64,000 nucleotides of DNA from Modestobacter muralis (GTDB lineage: Bacteria; Actinomycetota; Actinomycetes; Mycobacteriales; Geodermatophilaceae): the NCBI RefSeq assembly GCF_010682105.1, contig NZ_JAAGWH010000017.1, positions 28,059 to 92,058 on the forward strand, given 5' to 3'. Position 1 is the stretch's first letter. Each line of letters opens with the position of its first letter. This document shows positions 17,081 through 25,956 of the stretch, piece after piece. The notes below the pieces were generated by a model. It was not told the origin of the DNA. It worked only from the letters and a program-made list of their open reading frames with translations, and ran no database searches. The position numbers and the translations under genes were made by a program.

Positions 17081-19905
17081 AGGCCGCCGGCCGCCCGGGT
17101 GCGCAGGGCCCGGGCCAGCGCCTCCAGGTCGATCAGCTTCTGGAACATCTTCATGTAGCCGTCGGAGTCCTCGACCGGGTTGGTGCGCTGCAGCCGGCCC
17201 TTGATCGCCACCAGCTCGCGCTCGGCCGCCATCAGCTGCAGCCGGGCCATCAGCGCGTTGACGTACGTGGGGTCGTTCTCGCCCACCGAGTGCATCGGCT
17301 CGACCGCCAGCGCGGTCAGCATCGCCGTCGCCGACTCCCGGTCGCAGTGCTCGGTCACCTCGTCCAGCCAGGCCGCCCCGGACGTCGTCGCCCCGGCCGC
17401 TCCCCCGGCACCGGAGACCGCTGCGGCCACCGCTGCGTAGTCCGGGTCGGTGTAGGCCTCCGGCGGGACGGCGTCGAAGTCAGGCCCGGCGAGCTCGGGG
17501 CACTGCAGCGCCGCCTTCACCGCCTCCCGCTCGACCTCGCGCGCGGCGTCCTCCGGGGAGCGCTGCGGCGCGCGACCGCGGGACGGCGGCCGCTTCTCCC
17601 CCACCCCGTCGCCACCCTGCTGGCGGAGCCGGGCGACGACCTCGCTCTCGTCGGGCAGGCCGAGCAGCCCGGCCAGCCGGCGGGCGTACGCCGGGCGCAG
17701 CGCGTGGTCCTTGATCTGGGCCAGCAGCGGCGCCGTCTTGTCCAGCGCCGCGACCCGGCCCTCCACGGTGTCCAGGTCGTACTCGGCCAGGTGCGTCCGC
17801 AGCACGAACTCGATCAGCGGCGTGCGCCGGGCGATCAGGTCGCGCACGGCGGCGTCCCCGTGCGCCTGCCGCAGTTCGCAGGGGTCGCGGCCCTCCTGCT
17901 CGACCGCGACGAAGGTCTGGGCGACGAAGCGCTGGTCCTCCTTGAACGACTTCATCGCCGCCGCCTGGCCGGCCGCGTCGCCGTCGAAGGTGTAGATCAC
18001 CTCTCCGCGGAACTCGTCCTGGTCCATCAGCAGCCGGCGCAGCACGTTGATGTGCTCGGGGCCGAACGCGGTGCCGCAGGAGGCGACGGCGGTGGTCACG
18101 CCGGCCACGTGGCAGGCCATGACGTCGGTGTAGCCCTCGACGACGACCGCCTGGTGGCTGCGGGCGATCTCGCGCTTGGCCCGCTCGACGCCGTAGAGGA
18201 CGGTGCTCTTCTTGTACAGCGGCGTCTCTGGGGTGTTCAGGTACTTCGGGCCCGGGTCGTCGTCCATCAGCTTGCGGGCGCCGAAGCCGATGACGTCGCC
18301 GGTGAGGTCGCGGATCGGCCAGATCAGCCGGCGGTGGAAACGGTCGATGAGCGTGCCGCGGGAGGACTCCTTGGCGAGCCCCCCGGTGACCAGCTCCTCC
18401 TGCGTGTAGCCCAGCCCGCGCAGGTGCCGGGTCAAGGTGTCCCAGCCGGCGGGCGCGTAGCCGCAGTTGAAGTCCAGTGCGACCTGCCGGTCGAAGCCGC
18501 GGTCGGCGAGGAAGCTGCGGGCCGGTGCGGCGTCCGGCGTCATCAGCTGTGCGGCGTAGAAGTCCGCGGCCGCGGTGTTGGCCGCCACCAGCCGGGCCCG
18601 CTGACCGGCGTGCGCGCGGTCGGGGCCGGCGGTGGCGCGGCCGCCGTCGTCCTCGTACTGCAGCTGCACCCCGGTGCGGCCGGCGAGCAGCTCGACGGCC
18701 TCGGAGAACGACAGGTGGTCGATCTCCTGGATGAACCGGATGACGTCGCCGCCGACCCCACAACCGAAGCAGTTGCCGGTGAGCAGGTTGTCCTCGAGCG
18801 TGAAGGCGTGGGTCCCGGGCACCTCGGCGCAGAAGACCTCCTCGACCCGGTCGCTCCACTCGACCGACTGCACGACCCAGTTCTTGCGCTCGTACTTCTT
18901 GTCCCGAGCCAGGTGCCGCTCGCGGTGCTGCTCGATGAGGAAGAACGACTCGGGCAGGCCCTTGGTCATGAACCGCACGTTGAAGATGTCGCTGGAGACG
19001 CCGTCGATGCCGACTCGGTTCTGCTTCGCGATGCCGCAGGTGCCGATGCCGAGCCGGGTGCACAGTCGCCGCACGTACTCGAGGTCGTCGACGTTCGCCG
19101 AGTTGAGGATGGCGTCGCCGTCCTCGGCCACGCAGCCGTCAGCGGCGAAGTAGCCGGCGAGCCAGCCCAGCAGGTACGAGGTGTCCTCGTCCAGGGACGG
19201 GCGCTCGTCCTTGAAATGTGCGGGCATCCCGTAGAAGCGAGTGCCGTGCTCGTTCGACCAGCTGCGGCAGCCGTCGAAGAAGTGGGCGAGCTGAGCGTCC
19301 TTCTCGCCGTAGAGGACGGCGATGGACCCAGCGCCGTCCCGCGTGCCGTCGCCATAGACCAGTCCCCGCGCGATCCCGAAGGGCGACGGCCGCGTCGCCG
19401 GGTTCAGCACGCGGCTCACGGGGAACGAGTGCGACAGCCGGTCGCCCGGCACGAGGTCCTTGGTGAGCTTCTCCCGCCGCTGCTGCCGCAGGGCGCCGGA
19501 CGGCACGAACCACCGGTGCTCGTCCGTGGCGTGCAGGACCTTGGTGCGCCCGTTGCGGCTCAGCGTCAGCCGCATGAGCCGCTGGACGCCGTAACTGCGG
19601 AACGGTGCCTCGACCCAACCACCGTCGCCGTTGAGCACGCGGACGGTCTTGCCCGCGAGCTCACGGATCGGGATGGTGCCGTCCTCGGTGAGGACCCCGG
19701 TCTCCCCCGCCAGGCAGTGGTACAGCCCGCGTGAGGGCGTGACCTGGAAGGACGGTGACTTCTCGTCGTGGAAGGGGCAGAGCCCCTTCAGGCTGCCGCC
19801 GCCGGCGCGCTTGAGCTGCAGGTGCTCACCGACGATCTCGTCGATCTTCGACCGCTCGCGGACCGTGGCGATGTCCGCGGCCCGGATGCGTCCCCGCCCG
19901 GCCAT
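17077..19905 (-). CDS. dnaG: DNA primase DnaG interrupted by an intein
   Basis: 942 residues as translated, about 627 after splicing. It synthesises RNA primers at the replication fork. The N-terminal zinc-binding domain begins CPFHDEKSPSFQ (Cys43, His46) and its second half CFGCGVGGDVIRFIQ appears only after the intein. The catalytic core has the TOPRIM motifs VVVEGYTDVMACHVAG and TFDGDAAGQAA. The C-terminal DnaB-binding domain follows. Start ATG 19905 shares one base with the stop of the upstream gene. A 315-residue intein separates His63 from the next zinc ligand Cys, so active primase requires splicing. Confidence 0.97.
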   Translation of the reverse strand: MAGRGRIRAADIATVRERSKIDEIVGEHLQLKRAGGGSLKGLCPFHDEKSPSFQVTPSRGLYHCLAGETGVLTEDGTIPIRELAGKTVRVLNGDGGWVEAPFRSYGVQRLMRLTLSRNGRTKVLHATDEHRWFVPSGALRQQRREKLTKDLVPGDRLSHSFPVSRVLNPATRPSPFGIARGLVYGDGTRDGAGSIAVLYGEKDAQLAHFFDGCRSWSNEHGTRFYGMPAHFKDERPSLDEDTSYLLGWLAGYFAADGCVAEDGDAILNSANVDDLEYVRRLCTRLGIGTCGIAKQNRVGIDGVSSDIFNVRFMTKGLPESFFLIEQHRERHLARDKKYERKNWVVQSVEWSDRVEEVFCAEVPGTHAFTLEDNLLTGNCFGCGVGGDVIRFIQEIDHLSFSEAVELLAGRTGVQLQYEDDGGRATAGPDRAHAGQRARLVAANTAAADFYAAQLMTPDAAPARSFLADRGFDRQVALDFNCGYAPAGWDTLTRHLRGLGYTQEELVTGGLAKESSRGTLIDRFHRRLIWPIRDLTGDVIGFGARKLMDDDPGPKYLNTPETPLYKKSTVLYGVERAKREIARSHQAVVVEGYTDVMACHVAGVTTAVASCGTAFGPEHINVLRRLLMDQDEFRGEVIYTFDGDAAGQAAAMKSFKEDQRFVAQTFVAVEQEGRDPCELRQAHGDAAVRDLIARRTPLIEFVLRTHLAEYDLDTVEGRVAALDKTAPLLAQIKDHALRPAYARRLAGLLGLPDESEVVARLRQQGGDGVGEKRPPSRGRAPQRSPEDAAREVEREAVKAALQCPELAGPDFDAVPPEAYTDPDYAAVAAAVSGAGGAAGATTSGAAWLDEVTEHCDRESATAMLTALAVEPMHSVGENDPTYVNALMARLQLMAAERELVAIKGRLQRTNPVEDSDGYMKMFQKLIDLEALARALRTRAAGGL
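18772..19716 (-). other. DnaG intein with LAGLIDADG homing endonuclease
   Basis: 315 residues in frame within dnaG. It begins with Cys1 (CLAGETGVLTEDG, block A). Block B has Thr64-x-x-His67 (HATDEHRWF). Two LAGLIDADG-type motifs lie at intein residues 115-124 (IARGLVYGDG) and 185-194 (WLAGYFAADG), with the acidic residues kept. Block F reads VFCAEVPGTHAF and the end is LLTGN followed by extein Cys. The penultimate residue is Gly instead of the usual His, a known but slower variant. With both LAGLIDADG motifs intact it may still be a mobile, homing-competent intein. Confidence 0.95.
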
Positions 19906-20384
19906 CAGACGGCCGCCGCGGCAGCGGCCCAGCGCCGGCCGAGGACGAGCTCGACCCACAGCAGGAAGACCGCGTGGTCCAGCGACAGGTCGGGGGCGGT
20001 GGTGAGCGTCGGCCGCGGGTTCCACGACCCGGTCGTGCCGCTCTCGGCCAGGGGCCGGCCGTCGACGCGGTAGCGGTGGGTGCCCTTCCAGCGGGACGCC
20101 GAGGTGACCTCGACCGGCACGCCGTCCAGCTCCGCCGTCCAGGTGCCGTTCCAGTAGGACGTCTGCCGTGCCCGCAGCCGGACGGCGTCCTCGGGGTCGA
20201 CGGCCCAGCGGCCGGTCAGCTCGCGGCCGGCCTTGCCGAACACCCAGGACCGCGCGCCGACCTCGGCGGTCGCGACCTCCTTCCAGTTCAAGGCGTGCAG
20301 CGTCGCCACCACCGCCCCGCCGTCGAGCACCGGCACGGCGCCCTGCGGCGTGCCGTGCGACCCGCGCTTGCCCAACTTCAGCAC
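19905..20384 (-). CDS. Conserved protein upstream of dnaG
   Basis: 159 residues of unknown family. It has beta-rich segments (GAVPVLDGGAVVATLHALNW, ARSWVFGKAGRELTGRW, TSYWNGTWTAELDGVPVEV) and ends in an alanine run. There is no signal peptide or membrane span. The stop TGA shares a base with the dnaG ATG, so it is co-translated with primase. I cannot assign a function. Confidence 0.65.
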   Translation of the reverse strand: MLKLGKRGSHGTPQGAVPVLDGGAVVATLHALNWKEVATAEVGARSWVFGKAGRELTGRWAVDPEDAVRLRARQTSYWNGTWTAELDGVPVEVTSASRWKGTHRYRVDGRPLAESGTTGSWNPRPTLTTAPDLSLDHAVFLLWVELVLGRRWAAAAAAV

Positions 20385-20396
20385 TGTCTCTCCTCC

Positions 20397-21026
20397 TCAG
20401 CCGATGCCCGGCGCCCCGGCGACGCTCTCGCCGGTCGCGCGGTAGAGCAGGTAGGCCGCCGTCTCGCGCACGATGTACCGCAGCTGTGTGGTGCGCGTCT
20501 GCACCGCCGGGCCCTGCCGGGTCGGCGAGCTGGTCGCGTCCATGCCGGCGTCGGCGGCCATCCGCTGCGCGCGCATCGCGTGCCACGGGTCGGTCACCAG
20601 GACGGCGGTGCGCCAGCCACGCTCGTCGAACGTGCCCGCCACCGCCCGCATGCTCTCCAGGGTGTCCTCGCCCTCCTGGACGGCGAGCACCGCGTCCGCC
20701 GGGACGCCGGCCTCGAGCAGGTACCGCCGGCCGGCCTCGGCTTCGCTGAACTGGTCACCCTCGGCCTTGCCGCCCACGGTCACCACCACCGGCGCGACGC
20801 CGCTCTGGTACAGCGACAGCGCGTGCTCCAGCCGGGCCTCGAAGATTGAGGACGGGACGCCGTTGTACTGCGCCGAGCCCAGCACCACGATCGCATCGGA
20901 CAGAGGCTGGTCGTCCTGCCGGGCGGTCCACCAGATGGCCAGCCCCGTGGCCCCGGCGAGCAGCAGCACCGCCGTCACCGCAGCACCCACCACCCGCACC
21001 ACCAACTGCCCCGCCGACGCTGCCAC
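20397..21026 (-). CDS. YdcF/SanA-type DUF218 membrane-anchored protein
   Basis: 209 residues. An N-terminal membrane helix (residues 8-32) is followed by the DUF218 fold: DAIVVLGSAQYNGVPS, then EARLEHALSLYQSG, VVVTVGGKAEG, SEAEAGRRYLLEAGV and LVTDPWHAMRAQRMA. These motifs match ElyC/SanA/YdcF proteins, implicated in envelope maintenance. The domain would face outside. The start is GTG 21026; an internal GTG is possible. Function beyond the family is not known. Confidence 0.82.
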   Translation of the reverse strand: MAASAGQLVVRVVGAAVTAVLLLAGATGLAIWWTARQDDQPLSDAIVVLGSAQYNGVPSSIFEARLEHALSLYQSGVAPVVVTVGGKAEGDQFSEAEAGRRYLLEAGVPADAVLAVQEGEDTLESMRAVAGTFDERGWRTAVLVTDPWHAMRAQRMAADAGMDATSSPTRQGPAVQTRTTQLRYIVRETAAYLLYRATGESVAGAPGIG

Positions 21027-21085
21027 GCGTCATGGGTACCACGCGGCGCGCCCGGTGCGGGGAGCCGCTGGGGACGGCCCGTCGC

Positions 21086-21544
21086 TCAGCCGACGAGGCG
21101 GGTCCCGCAGACCTTCGTGCCGCCCTCGGGCACCACGGTGAGCTCGGTGGTGGTGATCGTGCCGGCGTCGTCCCAGCGGACCTCCATCAGCTGCGCCGGG
21201 GCGCCGTCCACCTCGCTCCTCGTCGCAGCGGTGACCGCGGGGGTGCCCGGCTGCAGGTACTCCCCGGCGAGCTGGTCGGGGGCGATCCGGGCGCGCTCGG
21301 AGTCGCAGATCAGGGCGTAGGCGGTGACCACGTCGCCCTGCGACAGCGCGGAGGTGAACACGGTCGCGACGTCGCGGGACTGGTCCTCGCCCGAGCCGTT
21401 GACCAACGGCATCACCACGACCATCAGGACGGCGACGAGCGCCGTGCCGCCGAGCAGGCCGACGATCAGGCCGTTGCGGGTGCGCGGCTCCCCGGTGTGC
21501 AGCGGCGTCGGGTCGTCGTCGTAGAGAAAGGGTCCGGTGCTCAT
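21086..21544 (-). CDS. Membrane-anchored actinobacterial protein, unknown function
   Basis: 152 residues. The N-terminal cytosolic segment TGPFLYDDDPTPLHTGEPR is followed by one membrane span (residues 25-48) and an external domain with two Cys (ALICDSERA and TKVCGTRLVG) that could form a disulfide. The DDDPTPLHTG motif ahead of a single span is recurrent in Actinobacteria. The ATG at 21544 overlaps the stop of a 29-codon frame that bridges to dusB. No enzyme motif is seen. Confidence 0.7.
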   Translation of the reverse strand: MSTGPFLYDDDPTPLHTGEPRTRNGLIVGLLGGTALVAVLMVVVMPLVNGSGEDQSRDVATVFTSALSQGDVVTAYALICDSERARIAPDQLAGEYLQPGTPAVTAATRSEVDGAPAQLMEVRWDDAGTITTTELTVVPEGGTKVCGTRLVG

Positions 21545-21630
21545 GTGTCGCCTCTGGTCTCGATCCGCTCCTTGATCGCTGGCGCTCCCTGCGGTGCTCC
21601 CTCGACCCTTGTTCCTGCGTCGCGCGTCAT
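21541..21630 (-). CDS. 29-residue bridging micro-ORF between dusB and next gene
   Basis: ATG 21630 overlaps the dusB stop (ATGA) and its own TGA (21541-21543) overlaps the ATG of the next gene (ATGA). The frame is almost wholly made of a repeat copy and encodes RVEGAPQGAPAIKERIETR. It is probably not a functional protein but a translated bridge that keeps ribosomes flowing after insertion of the repeat. Confidence 0.35.
   Translation of the reverse strand: MTRDAGTRVEGAPQGAPAIKERIETRGDT
21556..21607 (-). repeat. Intergenic repeat, family C copy 1
   Basis: Read on the minus strand, GGAGCACCGCAGGGAGCGCC then AGCGATCAAGGAGCGGATCG matches the copy at 57981-58025 in most positions, in the opposite orientation. 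It occupies the dusB/21086 gene junction. Confidence 0.6.
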
Positions 21631-22787
21631 CCGCCACCCACCAGGAGCTCGGCGCCTGCGGGCGGGCGGGGGTCGTCGCGGTCGGCCAGCCAGCCCTCGG
21701 GCAGCGACACCGGCCGGGCCGACGTCGTCCGTCCGCGAGGCTCGCCCAGGACCGCCTGCGGGTAGGGCTGGTCGTCGATGCCGGCCAGCAGCTCGGCGAG
21801 CTCGTCGAGGCTGCTGACCAGGGCCAGCGCGCGGCGGGTGTCCGAGCCGACGGTGAAGCCCTTGACGTACCAGGCCACGTGCTTGCGGAAGTCCGAGCAG
21901 CCGTGCACCTCGCCGTGCTCGGCGGCCAGCAGCGTCGCGTGCCGGTGCATCACCTCGGCGACCAGGCGGAATCTGGGCAGCGTGCGCTCGCTCGAGCCGG
22001 CGAAGGCCGCGGCCAGGTCGGCGAACAGCCACGGCCGGCCCAGGCACCCGCGGCCCACGACGACGCCCGCGCACCCGGTCTCGGCGACCATCCGGAGGGC
22101 GTCGTCGGCCTCCCACAGGTCGCCGTTGCCGAGCACCGGGATGTCGACGGTCTCGACCAGCCGGGCGATGTGCGACCAGTCGGCGGTGCCGCTGTACAGC
22201 TGGTCGGCGGTGCGCCCGTGCAGGGTGATCGCGGCGGCGCCGGCGTCCTGGGCGATCCGGCCGGCGTCGAGATAGGTGGTGTGCTCGGGGTCGATGCCGA
22301 TCCGCGTCTTCACCGTCACCGGGACGTCGCCGGCGGCAGCCACCGCGGCCCGGACGATGTTGCCGAACAGCACGCGGCGCCACGGCAGAGCCGAGCCGCC
22401 GCCCTTGCGGGTCACCTTGGGCACCGGGCAGCCGAAGTTGAGGTCGATGTGCGCCGGGCGGGTGCCGGCCACCTGCTCGTCGACGAGCAACTCGACCGCC
22501 CGCGCGACCGTGGCCGGGTCGACGCCGTAGAGCTGCACGGAGAACGCGTCGGCCTCGTCGGTGGTGGCGCGCACCATCCGCAGCGTCTTCTCGTTGCGCT
22601 CGACCAGCGCCCGGGTGGTGATCATCTCGCAGACGTAGAGGCCGGCCCCGAACTCCCGGCACAGCGTGCGGAAGGCCGGGTTGGTGATGCCGGCCATCGG
22701 CGCGAGGACGACGGCGGGGTCGACCGTGAGCTTCCCGAGCTGCAGCGGCGGCAGGGCCGTCGCACGCTCGAGCGTTCCGCTGGTCAC
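21627..22787 (-). CDS. dusB: tRNA-dihydrouridine synthase
   Basis: 386 residues. The TIM-barrel FMN enzyme that reduces uridines in tRNA D-loops. Motifs: VVLAPMAGITNPAFR (FMN binding), DLNFGCPVPKVTRKGGGSAL with the catalytic Cys, TVKTRIGID, TLHGRTADQLYSG, VLGNGDLW and GVVVGRGCLGRPWLF (phosphate binding). GTG 22787 comes seven bases after a TACCCT box (22795-22800), so a leaderless message is likely. It lies in the conserved dnaG-dusB-glyS neighbourhood. Confidence 0.93.
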   Translation of the reverse strand: MTSGTLERATALPPLQLGKLTVDPAVVLAPMAGITNPAFRTLCREFGAGLYVCEMITTRALVERNEKTLRMVRATTDEADAFSVQLYGVDPATVARAVELLVDEQVAGTRPAHIDLNFGCPVPKVTRKGGGSALPWRRVLFGNIVRAAVAAAGDVPVTVKTRIGIDPEHTTYLDAGRIAQDAGAAAITLHGRTADQLYSGTADWSHIARLVETVDIPVLGNGDLWEADDALRMVAETGCAGVVVGRGCLGRPWLFADLAAAFAGSSERTLPRFRLVAEVMHRHATLLAAEHGEVHGCSDFRKHVAWYVKGFTVGSDTRRALALVSSLDELAELLAGIDDQPYPQAVLGEPRGRTTSARPVSLPEGWLADRDDPRPPAGAELLVGGG

Positions 22788-22873
22788 GCCGTCCAGGGTA
22801 GGTGCCCCCGCTGTGTGCCCGGGACCACGCCGTCCGGGCCCTCCCCGTCTCCCGCGCGGCAGGACCCGGGTGG

Positions 22874-22913
22874 GGCAGTGTTGAGCCGCGTGCACACGCG
22901 GCTCAACACTGCC
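22874..22913. repeat. Large palindrome in divergent gap before AbiEi-like gene
   Basis: 19-bp perfect arms around a CA centre; the inner part reads GTTGAGCCGCGTG/CACGCGGCTCAAC. A related palindrome stands at the other end of the gene at 24127-24166. It sits between dusB (leftward) and the gene at 23037 (rightward), so it is not a simple terminator. Confidence 0.7.
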
Positions 22914-23036
22914 GCGGGCGGGTCGACCCGCTACCGCACCGCTGCCGGGACCCGCAGCCGATCGTCCCCAACGCGGTCGTCAGTGCACAGTCGTCGCTGA
23001 TCGGGCCTCCAGGACCGGCTGCGGCCGCACGCTCGG

Positions 23037-24137
23037 GTGGTGCTCAGCTCCCCCGCCGTCCCGCTCACCGTCGACGAACCCGGTCGCCGGCGGCTGGGGC
23101 TCTTGACCACCGCCGAGCTCACGGCCAGCGGCACGACCAGGACCGAGATCGCCAGTGCGGTCCGCCGCGGCACGTGGGTCCGGCTGCGGCCCGGCGTCCT
23201 GGTCACCGCCGCCGACCTCGCCGAGGTGGAGCGGACTGGTCGACGTCCGGGCCTGGACGCGCTGGCCGCGACCGCCGCGCTGGGACGCCCGTCCGCCGTC
23301 CTGAGCGGTGCGACCGCAGCGTGGGTCTGGGGCCTGCCGCGGCCTCGGACGGCGGAGCCGACGGTCGAGCTGACCGACCCGCACCGGTGGCGCCGCGGGC
23401 ACGGTTGGCTGATGACCCGGGCGCTGTTGCCGGACGACGAGGTGACCGTCCGCGGCGCCTACCGGGTGACGACGGCGGCGCGGACCCTGGTCGACGTCGC
23501 CCGGTCCTGGCCCGAGGTGCACGCCGTGGCGGCGGTCGACGCTGCCCTGCTCCGGGGGCTCACCGACCGGGACGAACTGGCGAGGGTGCTGGAGCGCCAG
23601 GCGATCGTGCCGGGCATCCCGCGATCGGTCCGGGCGGTCGCGCTGAGCGACGAGCGGGCCGAGTCGTGGCTGGAGACGTACGGCCGGCTGACCTTCGCCG
23701 CGCTGGGCCTGCCGCCGTTCGTCCCCCAGGTGGAGCTCTGGGTCGACCGTCGGCTCATCAAGGTCGTCGACGGCTGGTACCCGGAGGCGGCCCTGGCTGT
23801 CGAGTTCGACGGGCGGGTGAAGTACCGGCGTCCGGCGTACGGACGAACTCCCGAGGAGGAGCTGTGGCGCGAGAAGCGGGACGAGGACCTGCTGCGATCG
23901 CTCGGCGTGCAGTTCGTACGGGTCGCGGCCGACGACCTGGGCAGTGGACGCCAGTCGCTCGACCAACGGGTGCGTCGCTCGCTCACGCGCCCAGGCCCCA
24001 CGGCGAGCGGCTTCCGGGCGGTGCCACGCGTCATCGGCAGGGTCCGCACCGGTGACCACGGGGACGACGGCTGGCTGCCCCGGGTGGACGACCGGGTGGG
24101 CGTCTCAGGCGGGTTGACCAACCCACGGCAGGGTTGA
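23037..24137 (+). CDS. AbiEi N-terminal domain protein with Vsr/endonuclease-like C-terminus
   Basis: 366 residues. The N-terminal half resembles type IV AbiEi antitoxin-like winged-helix proteins (LLTTAELTASGTTRTEIASA, then RRGTWVRLRPGVLV, then RTLVDVARSWP). The C-terminal third ends in an endonuclease-like fold: WYPEAALAVEFDGRVKYR then EEELWREKRDEDLLRSLGVQ, with Glu/Asp and Lys spacing as in Vsr/DUF559 nucleases. No AbiEii toxin lies next to it. Many actinobacteria carry this architecture as orphan genes. The gene is bracketed by two related palindromes, suggesting a cassette. Confidence 0.75.
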   Translation: MVLSSPAVPLTVDEPGRRRLGLLTTAELTASGTTRTEIASAVRRGTWVRLRPGVLVTAADLAEVERTGRRPGLDALAATAALGRPSAVLSGATAAWVWGLPRPRTAEPTVELTDPHRWRRGHGWLMTRALLPDDEVTVRGAYRVTTAARTLVDVARSWPEVHAVAAVDAALLRGLTDRDELARVLERQAIVPGIPRSVRAVALSDERAESWLETYGRLTFAALGLPPFVPQVELWVDRRLIKVVDGWYPEAALAVEFDGRVKYRRPAYGRTPEEELWREKRDEDLLRSLGVQFVRVAADDLGSGRQSLDQRVRRSLTRPGPTASGFRAVPRVIGRVRTGDHGDDGWLPRVDDRVGVSGGLTNPRQG

Positions 24138-24166
24138 GCCGCGTACGTACGCGGGTCAACCCTGCC
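24127..24166. repeat. Second large palindrome, overlapping the AbiEi-like stop
   Basis: 20-bp arms with one mismatch: GCAGGGTTGAGCCGCGTAC / GTACGCGGGTCAACCCTGC. It shares GTTGAGCCGCGT with the palindrome at 22874. It includes the TGA of the upstream gene, so it can also terminate it. Confidence 0.7.
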
Positions 24167-24186
24167 GCGACCGGGTTGACCCGGGC

Positions 24187-24216
24187 CGCCGCACCCGAGA
24201 AGGCCCGGGTGCGGCG
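24187..24216 (-). terminator. glyS terminator hairpin
   Basis: CGCCGCACCCG and CGGGTGCGGCG form a perfect 11-bp stem with an 8-base loop, eight bases beyond the glyS stop. Confidence 0.7.
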
Positions 24217-24224
24217 ACCGGTCG

Positions 24225-25637
<1,413 letters not shown>

Positions 25638-25956
25638 GGGGGCTCCATCCGGCTGGCGGTCGGCGAGTGACCCCTCAACGCTAGTCGGCCGCCCCGCGCC
25701 GCTCCCCGGCCGACCCCACCGGCCACCGGCTGCTGCCGGAGCGTGCCCGGGGTCCGGTCCCCTCGTGCGGCTCGTGACCCTCTAGACGGTGGTGGAAGGC
25801 GCGACCGCAGCACCCCTCGCGGAACACGATCGGACGGAGAACGCGCAGGTCACGGCCCTCATGGGTGTCGATCAGGTCGTGCACTGCCGATTCGTGGAGC
25901 AGCACACCTGCGCCTGCAACAAGCCGGGCGCCGTGCACTCCGAGAGGAGCCCGACC
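25638..25956. promoter_or_regulatory. Divergent gap between glyS and chemoreceptor
   Basis: 319 bases without a gene. A TAGCGT -10-like box for glyS lies at 25683-25678 on the minus strand. The frame of the chemoreceptor stays open back to 25789, but that segment looks non-coding. GAGAGGAG just before 25957 serves as its ribosome site. No riboswitch fold was recognised. Confidence 0.4.

Noticed and set aside
25886..25893. GCCGATTC as a sigma-28/WhiG-type -10 ahead of the chemoreceptor
   Set aside because: No TAAA-type -35 at the right distance, so the match is too weak.
25638..25956. T-box or glycine riboswitch upstream of glyS
   Set aside because: No T-box sequence, no antiterminator pair and no glycine aptamer core seen.
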